Of a stretch of DNA of 64,000 nucleotides, positions 43,894 through 51,224 are shown one piece after another. The stretch comes from Nesterenkonia sandarakina. GTDB lineage: Bacteria > Actinomycetota > Actinomycetes > Actinomycetales > Micrococcaceae. Numbering within the stretch: the stretch's first letter is position 1; each line of letters opens with the position of its first letter. The position numbers were made by a program, and so were the translations under genes. Location: assembly GCF_003003175.1 (NCBI RefSeq), contig NZ_PVTY01000004.1, positions 124,001-188,000 of the forward strand. The letters are read 5' to 3'. The notes under the pieces were generated by a model. The model had not been told where the DNA came from and searched no databases. It was given only the letters and a program-made list of their open reading frames with translations.

Positions 43894-44233
43894 GGTAGAT
43901 CCTCACTTAGTCCTCACTGGGGAAGCGCCGCAGCCCGTCTCACGGGGCAAGGTTCGACTCGCGGGTGCCTCAGCTCTTGGACTCACGTGGCCAGGCGGAC
44001 CTAGGGAAAGACAGTAATAAAACCCTCAATCAAAAAGGTGATCGCCTTGCGGTGATAGCCGTGTGATCCAGAGGCCGAAGCGTAACGATGGGAACGCGAT
44101 TCGAGCCTTTTGGCGCTACGCCGGCAACGATAGTTGTGGATTTGTCATGTTGGCAACAGGTCGTGTCGTTCCTGTGATCTAGCTGTGAGGTCTACTTCCC
44201 TGTCATTCCGGGGATGTAGCGGCATAAAGCATA
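43894..44233 (-). promoter_or_regulatory. 5' region and possible structured leader of the NlpC/P60 gene
   Basis: No gene is visible. On the minus strand a TACTGT -10 candidate lies near 44008-44013, giving a leader of roughly 110 bases. AGTCC (43979-43983) can pair with GGACT (43909-43913), enclosing a CCCGT/ACGGG hairpin (43934-43946). The element lacks the conserved c-di-AMP riboswitch blocks found before many actinobacterial cell-wall hydrolases. Confidence 0.4.
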
Positions 44234-44268
44234 AGGCTCAACCTTCAAGTAGGTTGAAGGTTGAGCCT
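44234..44268 (-). terminator. terminator after the zincin gene
   Basis: Perfect 15-base-pair stem (AGGCTCAACCTTCAA at 44234-44248 with 44254-44268), five-base loop, and a short T-rich run after it on the minus strand. Confidence 0.75.
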
Positions 44269-44337
44269 CCCCGGCATTGCAATGAGACTGTGCTATTGGC
44301 TTTTTCCTCGACGGTTATTGCCGAGAGTCAGCCGCAT

Positions 44338-44703
44338 TCAGCCCCAGCCGAGGCGATGCAGGGTCTCGTCGTCGATGCCGAAGAAGTGGGCCACCTCGTG
44401 GATCACGGTGATGGTGACCTGATCGATGACTTCCTCGCGGCTGTGGCACATCTGCAGAATCGACTCCTTATATAAGGTGATGCGATCTGGCATGGACCAG
44501 CCCTCTCCGCCGCGCTCGGTCAGCGGGATGCCCTCGTAGAGTCCAAGGAGCACCATCGAGGGGTCTTCCCACGGCTGAGGCTCGTAGCGGTCCTCGACGA
44601 AGATCGCCACATTCTCGAGCTGGTCAGCCAGATTCGCGGGAATGCTGTCCAGGGCCTCGGTCGTGGCGGCGTCGAAATCCTCATCGCTCATGGGAAATGC
44701 CAT
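44338..44703 (-). CDS. small zincin-like metallopeptidase (DUF1025 type)
   Basis: 121 residues. The metal motif HEVAHFFGIDDE matches HExxHxxGxxD, the signature of the zincin-1 family of small bacterial metalloproteins; ahead of it LYKESILQMCHSREEVIDQV is also typical. Substrates for this family are unknown. ATG 44703 lies six bases after TAGGAT, so it is probably leaderless. It is divergent from the tRNA operon. Confidence 0.9.
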   Translation of the reverse strand: MAFPMSDEDFDAATTEALDSIPANLADQLENVAIFVEDRYEPQPWEDPSMVLLGLYEGIPLTERGGEGWSMPDRITLYKESILQMCHSREEVIDQVTITVIHEVAHFFGIDDETLHRLGWG

Positions 44704-44709
44704 GGCCTC

Positions 44710-44715
44710 ATCCTA
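44710..44715 (-). promoter_or_regulatory. -10 box (TAGGAT), leaderless start of the zincin gene
   Basis: TAGGAT on the minus strand, then GAGGCC, then ATG 44703. Confidence 0.5.
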
Positions 44716-44753
44716 GGGAAGCAGAACCTGGATGCTGGCCCGGAGGTTCGGAT

Positions 44754-44782
44754 TTGCTCTGCGGGGGTGCTGGACCTAAACT
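44754..44782 (+). promoter_or_regulatory. promoter of tRNA-Glu
   Basis: TTGCTC at 44754-44759 and TAAACT at 44777-44782 with a 17-base spacer. One of the few places in the window with both -35 and -10 elements. Confidence 0.65.
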
Positions 44783-44807
44783 TTTACAGGTTCCCACCAG
44801 GGATCGG

Positions 44808-44880
44808 GCCCCCATCGTCTAGCGGCCTAGGACACCGCCCTTTCACGGCGGCGGCACGGGTTCGAATCCCGTTGGGGGTA
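44808..44880 (+). tRNA. tRNA-Glu (anticodon TTC)
   Basis: Acceptor GCCCCCA with TGGGGGT (G-T closing pair), D-arm CGTCTAGCGGCCTAGGACA, anticodon stem-loop CCGCCCTTTCACGGCGG with TTC, T-loop GTTCGAATC. No encoded CCA. Confidence 0.95.
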
Positions 44881-44891
44881 CTCTGGTGAAA

Positions 44892-44940
44892 CCGAGTCTG
44901 CGGTGACAAGTCGCAGGTGGGGGTTCGAGTCTCGCGAAAG
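44892..44940 (+). other. tRNA-like fragment between tRNA-Glu and tRNA-Asp
   Basis: CTGCG/CGCAG (44898-44902 with 44912-44916) resembles an anticodon stem with an oversized loop, and GGGGGTTCGAGTCTCGC at 44919-44935 resembles a T-arm with one mismatch and the invariant TTCGAGT loop. No acceptor or D-arm can be formed. It may be a decayed tRNA or chance. Confidence 0.3.
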
Positions 44941-44946
44941 TGGGAT

Positions 44947-44975
44947 TTGGCCAGCAGGGGTGAGACTGGTAAAGT
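44947..44975 (+). promoter_or_regulatory. promoter of tRNA-Asp
   Basis: TTGGCC at 44947-44952 and TAAAGT at 44970-44975, 17-base spacer. It suggests tRNA-Asp and tRNA-Phe are transcribed apart from tRNA-Glu. Confidence 0.6.
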
Positions 44976-45004
44976 TTCTCTCCGTGCCAATCGGCACAAA
45001 GTAA

Positions 45005-45078
45005 GGCCCTGTAGCGCAGTTGGTTAGCGCGCCGCCCTGTCACGGCGGAGGTCGCGGGTTCAAGTCCCGTCAGGGTCG
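45005..45078 (+). tRNA. tRNA-Asp (anticodon GTC)
   Basis: Acceptor GGCCCTG with CAGGGTC, D-arm GCGCAGTTGGTTAGCGC, anticodon stem-loop CCGCCCTGTCACGGCGG with GTC, T-arm GCGGGTTCAAGTCCCGT, discriminator G. Confidence 0.95.
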
Positions 45079-45140
45079 CTTCACTCTCTGTACAGAGAAT
45101 CTGGTCGGAGAGCGAGTCGTCGCTCAAGTAGGCGAACTAT

Positions 45141-45213
45141 GGCTCTGTAGCTCAGTTGGTAGAGCGTTCGACTGAAAATCGAAAGGTCACCGGATCGACG
45201 CCGGTCGGAGCCA
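45141..45213 (+). tRNA. tRNA-Phe (anticodon GAA)
   Basis: Acceptor GGCTCTG with CGGAGCC, D-arm GCTCAGTTGGTAGAGC, anticodon loop CTGAAAA with GAA, T-loop GATCGAC, discriminator A. A palindrome TCTCTGTACAGAGA lies at 45085-45098 between this tRNA and tRNA-Asp. Confidence 0.95.
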
Positions 45214-45233
45214 CCTTTACCCGGCATCGGGTG

Positions 45234-45263
45234 AGAAAACCCCTGGATATCCGGGGGTTTTCT
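45234..45263 (+). terminator. terminator of the tRNA operon
   Basis: AGAAAACCCC pairs with GGGGTTTTCT in a stem of about 13 pairs followed by TTGTGTCT. The flanking A and T runs make it work in both directions. Confidence 0.8.
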
Positions 45264-45470
45264 TGTGTCTGGGGTCGCTTTGCAGGTCTTCGACGCCGGA
45301 CCCAGCGGTGTCGACGGCCTTGTGTCCACCGAGGTGGAGGACGAGTATAGGAACCAGGACCACATAGCGGAGCTGGGATCGGCTCGACCTCCGCGAGATT
45401 CCCCGCCCACCCGTGATCGGCGGACTTCACTCTCGCTGCTGAGTCGTCCCCTGACGGAAGGACCAACTCA

Positions 45471-45665
45471 GTGAAGATCTCGACCACCGAGGACACCTGC
45501 GTGGCGGCCGGACAGTGTGTGCTCTCAGCCCAGAACGTGTTTGCACAACGTGCCGAGGACGGCAAGGTGCAGCTGCTCGATGACGATCCTCCGGCAGCCG
45601 AGCACGAGCTGGTCCGGGAAGCTGCGGACTTCTGTCCATCGGCGTCCGTCCACATAGACGAGTAG
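45471..45665 (+). CDS. 3Fe-4S ferredoxin
   Basis: 64 residues from a GTG with a GGAAGGA ribosome site. Cluster ligands read C10-x5-C16 and CP at 54 (TCVAAGQC ... DFCPSASV), the three-cysteine pattern of the ferredoxins that serve cytochromes P450 in actinomycetes. A 4Fe-4S form would need a further Cys that is absent. No P450 or ferredoxin reductase lies in this window, so the partner is elsewhere or different. It lies directly downstream of the tRNA terminator. Confidence 0.85.
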   Translation: MKISTTEDTCVAAGQCVLSAQNVFAQRAEDGKVQLLDDDPPAAEHELVREAADFCPSASVHIDE

Positions 45666-45770
45666 AGCCCTGAGCCTTGCGGGACTGGTGGCGCGCGCCT
45701 CTGAGACGCTCCCTCGCAGGCAAGACGCGGCAGCAGGCCTTGGACTCTAGGCGGCTATGGCTCCGTTCGA

Positions 45771-45827
45771 TACGCTTCGCCCATAGCTCAAGCAGTCGGG
45801 CTCTTGTTTCTCAGACAAGGGTGTCCC
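45771..45827 (+). promoter_or_regulatory. promoter and 44-base 5' leader, copy B of the shared RNA element
   Basis: -10-like TACGCT at 45771-45776 puts the start near 45783. GCTCAAG is at 45786-45792, CTCTTGT at 45801-45807 and ACAAGGG at 45815-45821, the last containing the AAGGG ribosome site six bases before ATG 45828. CTCTTGT pairs with ACAAGGG over seven bases. The G-U pair in copy A is a U-A pair here. Confidence 0.6.
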
Positions 45828-46277
45828 ATGGAGCACATTTCTCGAGTAGTCATCAGCACCGCCGGCCTGTCTGGGCCGATCACCGTCGAGGTGCTGGGCT
45901 GCCTGACCTTGGAGAGTTTCGCGGCAGCCTCGGCAGTCTTCGACCAATGGTCGGGCATACCGTCGTCTCCTGATCTCATCGTCGACCTGCGGGCGACAGC
46001 GCATATCGAGCCCGTCGGGCTGGCGGCTCTGGAGATGTATTTCGTTCGATACCGGGCTCCCAAAGGCCTGCCGGATATCACACTGGTGACCCCGCCTTTT
46101 CCCAGGCCCTGCGTCCTGGATGAGCTTGCATCCATAGATCCTCGTGACCCGCACGCGGACTCCGACTCCCGCGAGGAATCGCGATCTGACACCACCTACG
46201 AACGGCGTCCCTTCCTTCGCTGGCGCCCACCCACGGGTGCGCCCCCGGACCGAGGCAAGAGCCTCCATCCCGCCTGA
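45828..46277 (+). CDS. STAS-like protein without the usual phosphorylatable serine
   Basis: 149 residues. The core ITVEVLGCLTLESFAAASAVF ... DLIVDLRATAHIEPVGLAAL follows the anti-sigma-factor-antagonist (STAS) fold, but the DSSGL motif is EPVGL, so the regulatory Ser is missing. The last 50 residues are Arg/Asp/Ser-rich and disordered. ATG 45828 is chosen over an in-frame TTG at 45804 because the AAGGG site fits and the leader is conserved with copy A. It precedes a GAF-ANTAR gene, suggesting a regulatory role. A divergent or different fold is possible. Confidence 0.6.
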   Translation: MEHISRVVISTAGLSGPITVEVLGCLTLESFAAASAVFDQWSGIPSSPDLIVDLRATAHIEPVGLAALEMYFVRYRAPKGLPDITLVTPPFPRPCVLDELASIDPRDPHADSDSREESRSDTTYERRPFLRWRPPTGAPPDRGKSLHPA

Positions 46278-46423
46278 AAGAACGACAAGCTCCCGTTCCC
46301 AGGACGTGTCCGCGCACGGGACTCCATGCGGAGACGGTCACGCCCTCCGGAGTCGGGGATGCATGGATTCATGCCGGTGCTGCCTGTGACGGGTGCCATC
46401 GGGGCCGCCAGAAGGAGATGATG

Positions 46424-47170
46424 ATGACAACGGAAACACCGCGTGATGAACCTTCGCTGGTCTTCGCCCGCGTCAACGGCATGCTGCTCAGTGAGGAGAC
46501 CGTAGAAGACGTGGTGGGGCTTCTGGCTCGAGCGGCCAAGAACATAGTTCCCAGAGCCATCGGTGCAGGGGTGTCGGTGATAAGCAGCGCCGGTCGGAGA
46601 GTGAGTGCCGGCAGCACCGACTCGGTGGTGCGCGAGGCCGATGATCTCCAATACTCCACCGGGGAGGGCCCGTGCCTGAGTGCCTGGGCATCGCAAGTCA
46701 CCGTCAACGTCAATGACGTTCGGTCAGATCGACGGTGGCCGGACTGGTCCGCCGCCGTCGTCGGGCTGCCGGTCCGGTCTGTGCTGAGCACACCTCTGGA
46801 GCACCGGGCGACCATTGTTGGTGCGATGAAGGTGTACTCCTCCGCGGAACAGGCTTTCACCTTGGAGAGCGCACGGCTGCTGACCATGTTCGCCGGGCCG
46901 GCTGCCGCGCTGCTGGCGCAGCTGCAGACGAGCGACTTCCCGGTGAGACGTGGTGGATCGATCACCGATGCGATGCGCCAGCGCGACATGATCAATATCG
47001 CCAAAGGCATCTTGATGAACCAGCGCGGGATCGACAAGAACGCCGCCGCCTCCTCGCTGATCCAGGTGGCCCGTTCGGAGGGCGTCACGGTGCGAGAGAC
47101 TGCTGAACGAATCATCGCCGCCGGTCGGCCGCAGGACGACAGCGGGAACCGCAGCACCAGCAACACCTGA
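46424..47170 (+). CDS. GAF and ANTAR domain protein (RNA-binding antiterminator type)
   Basis: 248 residues. The GAF part spans roughly 15-165 (STGEGPCLSAWASQVTVNVNDVRSDRRWPDW in outline) and the C-terminal ANTAR helix bundle includes QRDMINIAKGILMNQRGIDKNAA and RSEGVTVRETAERIIA. ANTAR proteins bind paired hairpins in nascent RNA and prevent termination. Three ATGs stand in a row at 46418, 46421 and 46424; the third is six bases from the GAAGGAG ribosome site and is chosen. Confidence 0.9.
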   Translation: MTTETPRDEPSLVFARVNGMLLSEETVEDVVGLLARAAKNIVPRAIGAGVSVISSAGRRVSAGSTDSVVREADDLQYSTGEGPCLSAWASQVTVNVNDVRSDRRWPDWSAAVVGLPVRSVLSTPLEHRATIVGAMKVYSSAEQAFTLESARLLTMFAGPAAALLAQLQTSDFPVRRGGSITDAMRQRDMINIAKGILMNQRGIDKNAAASSLIQVARSEGVTVRETAERIIAAGRPQDDSGNRSTSNT

Positions 47171-47178
47171 GGCCCCAG

Positions 47179-47829
47179 CTAGAAACGGCGACGAGCCTCC
47201 AGTCGAGCGGGGGTCTCGGCGTCGCTGCCGGACGCGGTGCTTCGGCGTCGCACTCCTGCCGGCGCGCCGGCGTCCTCCGCATCCTGGGCGGGATCTCGAA
47301 GCGCCGTTCGCAGGGCTCTGAGCCCGTAGTACATCCGTGTCCGCAGTGTGGCGACCGGGACTCCGGTGCGATCCGAAAGCTCCCCATACCCGAGGCCGTC
47401 GAGCTGCACCGCGGCGATGACCTCCCGGTGCTCGGGGGTGAGGCTGGCTAGAGACTCGTAGAGCGTGACCCGTTCCACGATCACCAGGTCCTCCGTGACC
47501 GGGGTGCTCACCTGCTGGATCTTCTCCGAGTCGGAGGGCACCGGACGCCGAGCTCGAGCCCGCAGCGCGTCGACCACGAGGTTTCGCTCGATCGCGAAGA
47601 GCCATGTCCGGGCTGAACCTCGGGAGCTGCTGGAGCGCGTCCTGTTCCGCCAGGCCCGGATGAAGGCCTCGTGGACGCAGTCCTGTGCCTCCGCCCGGTC
47701 GTCCAATGCGTTGAGCGCGTACGCGAAGAGGGCTGCTCCGTGCGCGGCGTAGGACTCCGCGACATTGAAGGTCGTCTCCTCGTTGAAGCTCCGATCAGCG
47801 GCGGGGTGAACAGCCATGATGAGGGCCAT
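47179..47829 (-). CDS. ECF-type RNA polymerase sigma factor
   Basis: 216 residues. Region 2 reads DRAEAQDCVHEAFIRAWRN and SARTWLFAIERNLVVDALRARAR; region 4 reads LASLTPEHREVIAAVQLDGLGYGELSDRTGVPVATLRTRMYYGLRAL in outline. The start ATG overlaps the stop of the BON gene (TAATG), so they are translationally coupled; ATG 47817 is an alternative. An Arg/Ala-rich tail extends about 30 residues beyond region 4. No anti-sigma factor is adjacent, which is unusual for the class. Confidence 0.85.
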   Translation of the reverse strand: MALIMAVHPAADRSFNEETTFNVAESYAAHGAALFAYALNALDDRAEAQDCVHEAFIRAWRNRTRSSSSRGSARTWLFAIERNLVVDALRARARRPVPSDSEKIQQVSTPVTEDLVIVERVTLYESLASLTPEHREVIAAVQLDGLGYGELSDRTGVPVATLRTRMYYGLRALRTALRDPAQDAEDAGAPAGVRRRSTASGSDAETPARLEARRRF

Positions 47830-48521
47830 TACCCGAGCCGGGGTGAGTCCGGTCGAACGGCCAGCCGGTTCTCGATCTGGGTCACCTCGGAGCAGACCCA
47901 GGTCGCCAGGCCTGCCTGCTTCTTCTCCTCCAGAGTCGCGACATGGCCGGTGAGGATGGCTGTGTGCTCCACGATGGTGACCGACACATGGCTCGCGTCC
48001 AGGCGGGGGTTGCGCAGCATGGCGTACTCCAGCCGTTGTCCGGCGGTCTCCACATGCCTGCATCTGCTCAGGGTGATCCGGTTGTCCAGCGAGCTCACCC
48101 CACGCAGGTCTTCGACTGCCTGCTGGGCGGCTCTGCGTTGGAAGTCCCAGTCCACCTCACCGGTCAGGGTGATATGACGATTGCGCACCTGAGACTTGAC
48201 CGCGCTGGGGACGGCTGGCGCCCAGGTCAAGGCTCGTTCCACGACTCTGCGGATATCGCCATCGGTGGCACCTCGGGAAGCGGCCGGGTCCACCACCACG
48301 TTGATGATCGCTGAGCTCACTCCCCGCACCCGCCGCATGGCGTGCCCGACGGCGGTGAGCGCGGAATAGGACCCGACAGCACCTGAGACAGTGACCGCTG
48401 AGCTCGCGGCCCAGACGGTCAGTCTGGAGGCGTCGAGCTCGGGGGTTCTTTCCAGCTCCAGAGCCGCAGCAGTCTGGAGGACGAGGTTGGGGGAGGTCCT
48501 TCTCGAGGATGCGATCTGCAT
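47829..48521 (-). CDS. triple BON-domain protein
   Basis: 230 residues, no signal peptide. Three BON (OsmY-like) repeats can be read: around residues 10-70 (SSAVTVSGAVGSYSALTAVGHAMRRVRGV in outline), 85-150 (VRNRHITLTGEVDWDFQRRAAQQAVEDLRGV) and 155-225 (VSVTIVEHTAILTGHVATLEEKKQA). BON domains bind phospholipid or envelope components and occur in osmotic-stress proteins. AGAGGA precedes ATG 48521. It is coupled to the ECF sigma gene, suggesting the BON protein might be its partner or its stress-responsive regulator. Confidence 0.85.
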   Translation of the reverse strand: MQIASSRRTSPNLVLQTAAALELERTPELDASRLTVWAASSAVTVSGAVGSYSALTAVGHAMRRVRGVSSAIINVVVDPAASRGATDGDIRRVVERALTWAPAVPSAVKSQVRNRHITLTGEVDWDFQRRAAQQAVEDLRGVSSLDNRITLSRCRHVETAGQRLEYAMLRNPRLDASHVSVTIVEHTAILTGHVATLEEKKQAGLATWVCSEVTQIENRLAVRPDSPRLG

Positions 48522-48632
48522 GGACGAAGTCCTCTGGTCTCTGCCCACCGGGTTGCGGGTCTGATCCCACGGTCGTCTCAGCTGTCGGCATCCTGTAGGG
48601 CCTTAGGTCCTATCGTCGTTCCCGTGGGCAGC

Positions 48633-49313
48633 TCAGTGCTCGGCTTCTCGGCTGGGTGGGGGAGTCTCCGTGGTCATCATTGCGCCATAGACGGCCACCT
48701 GAGTGCGGCGGTCCATTCCGAGTTTCGCCAGCAGCCCGGAGACGTAGTTCTTCACGGTCTTCTCCCGGAGGTCCAACCGCGCTCCGATCTGCCGGTTGGT
48801 GAGCCCTTCAGTGATGAGCCTCAGCACCTGTGTCTCACGCAGTGTGAGCTCGAGATGCGCCGAGTCTGTGGACTGCTCCTGCGACTGTGCCGCCTTGGCG
48901 CTGAGCGAGGAGTGGACCCTGTGGGCAAGATCGCGAGTGACCAGGTTCTCACCCTCGGAGACCCGGAGGATGGACTCAATCAGATGTCGTCCACGGATGT
49001 TCTTGAGCACATATCCCGAGGCGCCGGCGACGACGGCGGCGACGCTCGCGGCGTCGTCGTCATAGGCCGTGAGGATCAGGCAGGCGGTCTCGGGGTGGTT
49101 CGAACAGATGTGGCGACACAGTTCGATGCCGTTGCCGTCCGGAAGCTGCACGTCCAGCACGACGATGTCCGGCCGCGTCACCGCGATCCGGACAAGCGCA
49201 CCTCGGACCGTGTCCGATTCTCCGACGACTTCCATGCCTGGTTCTGCGTCGATGAGCGCAGCGATGCCACATCGCACGACCTCGTGGTCATCGACGAGGA
49301 AGAGCCTGATCAT
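48633..49313 (-). CDS. NarL/LuxR-family response regulator, DevR-like
   Basis: 226 residues. Receiver domain IRLFLVDDHEVVRCGIAALI with phosphoacceptor Asp in PDIVVLDVQLPDGNG, and C-terminal LuxR helix-turn-helix LTLRETQVLRLITEGLTNRQIG with REKTVKNYVSGLLAKLG. The DevR/DosR similarity includes VSGLLAKLGMDRRTQ. Its start overlaps the kinase stop by four bases, so it pairs with the kinase at 49310. Expected to respond to redox or gas signals. Confidence 0.92.
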   Translation of the reverse strand: MIRLFLVDDHEVVRCGIAALIDAEPGMEVVGESDTVRGALVRIAVTRPDIVVLDVQLPDGNGIELCRHICSNHPETACLILTAYDDDAASVAAVVAGASGYVLKNIRGRHLIESILRVSEGENLVTRDLAHRVHSSLSAKAAQSQEQSTDSAHLELTLRETQVLRLITEGLTNRQIGARLDLREKTVKNYVSGLLAKLGMDRRTQVAVYGAMMTTETPPPSREAEH

Positions 49314-51001
49314 GGGAGCTCCGGAGCGTCCACAGGGACCCGCCACAGTGCCCGCGTGCCCCCTGAGCTGCGCGCGGACACGGTGAAGTCCCCACCGTGG
49401 CCCCGAGCTCTGGCGCTGAGGTTCTCGATTCCGCTGCGTCGGGACGAGTCGGGGGAGAGCCCGATGCCGTCGTCGTCGACCTTGAGCTCCACGGTGTGGG
49501 AGTTTGCGGTGATCGCCACTTCCACCGTTCTCGCGTCGGCGTGCCGTACCACGTTGCTGAGCGTCTCGCGGAGCACCGCGGCCATGTCGTCGGCCAGCGG
49601 GCCGACGATGATGAGATCGATGGGCCCGGTGAAGGTGACCTGAGCGGGCGTGGGCAGAGTGCCGGAGAGCTCCGCGAGGATCCGCAGCAGCCGGTGACGG
49701 GTGGCTTCGGCACCGGTGCGCGTCTGGAGGGTAAAGATGGCGGTCCGGATGTCAGCGATCGCCGCATCGATCTGAGTCACGTGCGTTTCGATGCTGTCGG
49801 TGAGCTGCGGATGTGGCGACGCGAGGGCCTCCAGCCCCAGTCCTGTGCCGAAGAGTCGCTGGATGACATGGTCGTGGAGATCCTGGGCGATGCGTGCGCG
49901 GTCCTCGACGATCTCCAGCCGTTGCTTGTCAGCCCGGGCCCAGGCCAGGGCGACTGCCAGACCGGCCTGGGCTGCGAACTCCGAGAGCAGCGCGAGGTCG
50001 TCCTGGGTGAAAGGCGATTCATCCGCCGATCGGGTCGCGCACAGCGCCGCCACGCGGTCGCCGTCGACGACGAGCGGCACAGCGACCATGGACGCGCTGG
50101 GAATGTCATCGGCGAAGGGAACCGGCTCCTCTCCCCCCTCCGTTGTGATTCCGGGCTCCCCGTCCATGGCGCGGGAGAGCACGCAGTCCATCCAGGGGAC
50201 CGAGGAGCCTTCGATCCGGGCGGCACGGACTCCACGAGCCGTGTCGACATAGAGCTCGCTGCCGACCGCTTCGGAGACCACCACACTGACCAGCTGCGCC
50301 CCGGTGAGTGAGACGAGGCTCTCCGCAAGGACGCCGAACACCTCGGTGCTCCCGACGTTCAACAACTTTCCCGCGACGTCGCCCAGCGCTGCGCTGAGCT
50401 CCTGAGACCGGCGAGAGCTCTCGTAGAGGCGCGCATTATCGATCGCAGTCGCTGCGGTCGCAGCCAGAGCTTTGATCAGCGCCTCGTCGTGCGCGGTGAA
50501 CGCCTTCTTGGAGGGGTTGGTGACGTAGAGGGCGCCGTAGACACTTCCCCGGATGGTGATGGGGACCCCGAGAAAGGCCTGTATCGCGGGGTGTCCCAGA
50601 GGTGGGCCCACAGAGCGCGGATCGTCCGCCAGGTTGCGCAGCCGGATGGGGGCGCCGCCGCTGAGGACCGCGCCGAGAACGCCGAGACCGCGAGGGGGGT
50701 GGCCCATCTGCTCGACGAGCTCTGGGGGCATTCCCACGTGGATGAATCGCTCCATCTCTCCCTTGTCATCGACGACCCCGAGAGCGCCGAAATGCGCGTC
50801 CACCAGGGTGCGGGCAGCTTCGGCCAGGTTGAAGAGAACCTGGTCGACGTCCAGTTCCCCGGTCACGAGCTGGCTGGCCTGGAGCAGGTTGAGCAGTCCA
50901 TGGTCAGCGGTCAGAAAGTGATTGCTCCGCGCCATCTCCGCCCGGCTCGGCGTGTGCGCGTCGGACGCATAGAGGTCACGGAAGTCTGAACTTGGAGTCA
51001 C
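49310..51001 (-). CDS. GAF-GAF sensor histidine kinase, DevS/DosT-like
   Basis: About 563 residues. GAF-A (roughly 35-190) contains GHPAIQAFLGVPITIRGSVY, which aligns with the HPPMxxFLGVPI segment of DosS whose His ligates haem. GAF-B follows, then the HisKA_3 helix ARIAQDLHDHVIQRLFGTGL and an ATPase with ETLSNVVRHADA and DDDGIGLS. Start: GTG 51001 has a GAGGGCAG site; GTG 51028 and ATG 50935 are alternatives. Haem binding is inferred from the retained His only. It is upstream of and overlaps the DevR-like gene. Confidence 0.88.
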   Translation of the reverse strand: MTPSSDFRDLYASDAHTPSRAEMARSNHFLTADHGLLNLLQASQLVTGELDVDQVLFNLAEAARTLVDAHFGALGVVDDKGEMERFIHVGMPPELVEQMGHPPRGLGVLGAVLSGGAPIRLRNLADDPRSVGPPLGHPAIQAFLGVPITIRGSVYGALYVTNPSKKAFTAHDEALIKALAATAATAIDNARLYESSRRSQELSAALGDVAGKLLNVGSTEVFGVLAESLVSLTGAQLVSVVVSEAVGSELYVDTARGVRAARIEGSSVPWMDCVLSRAMDGEPGITTEGGEEPVPFADDIPSASMVAVPLVVDGDRVAALCATRSADESPFTQDDLALLSEFAAQAGLAVALAWARADKQRLEIVEDRARIAQDLHDHVIQRLFGTGLGLEALASPHPQLTDSIETHVTQIDAAIADIRTAIFTLQTRTGAEATRHRLLRILAELSGTLPTPAQVTFTGPIDLIIVGPLADDMAAVLRETLSNVVRHADARTVEVAITANSHTVELKVDDDGIGLSPDSSRRSGIENLSARARGHGGDFTVSARSSGGTRALWRVPVDAPELP

Positions 51002-51067
51002 CGGCTCTGCCCTCGAGGGTCTATACACCTCAGCATAGGTGCGCTGCCACTCAGAGGGCAGTCTTGA

Positions 51068-51118
51068 TCTCCGAGCTCTCCGAGCTCTCCGAGCTCTCCG
51101 AGCTCTCCGAGCTCTCCG
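51068..51118. repeat. five tandem 9-bp repeats upstream of the sensor kinase
   Basis: TCTCCGAGC is repeated exactly five times (51068-51112) with a partial sixth. On the minus strand each unit reads GCTCGGAGA and offers a GGAG ribosome-site-like core and a GAGCTC palindrome across the junction. It lies in the promoter/5' region of the kinase gene. Confidence 0.95.
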
Positions 51119-51224
51119 GTGAACTCTGCCGAGCCGAACCTCGTAAGCGGCCAGCGCCGGCGTCGTCGTCGTGCCTGATTCGGGGGCAGGCCCCAGACCT
51201 CATGTGGCCTGCCCCCGAAGCGGC

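Noticed and set aside
43894-44020. c-di-AMP (ydaO) riboswitch before the NlpC/P60 gene
   Set aside because: Expected from family habit, but the conserved GGGGGACCCA, GGGTGAATC and CCGTCAGCTAAC-like blocks are absent.
44834-45127. Short minus-strand frames across the tRNA cluster with GLEPATSAV-like sequence
   Set aside because: They are translations of tRNA sequence, a common false-gene pattern.
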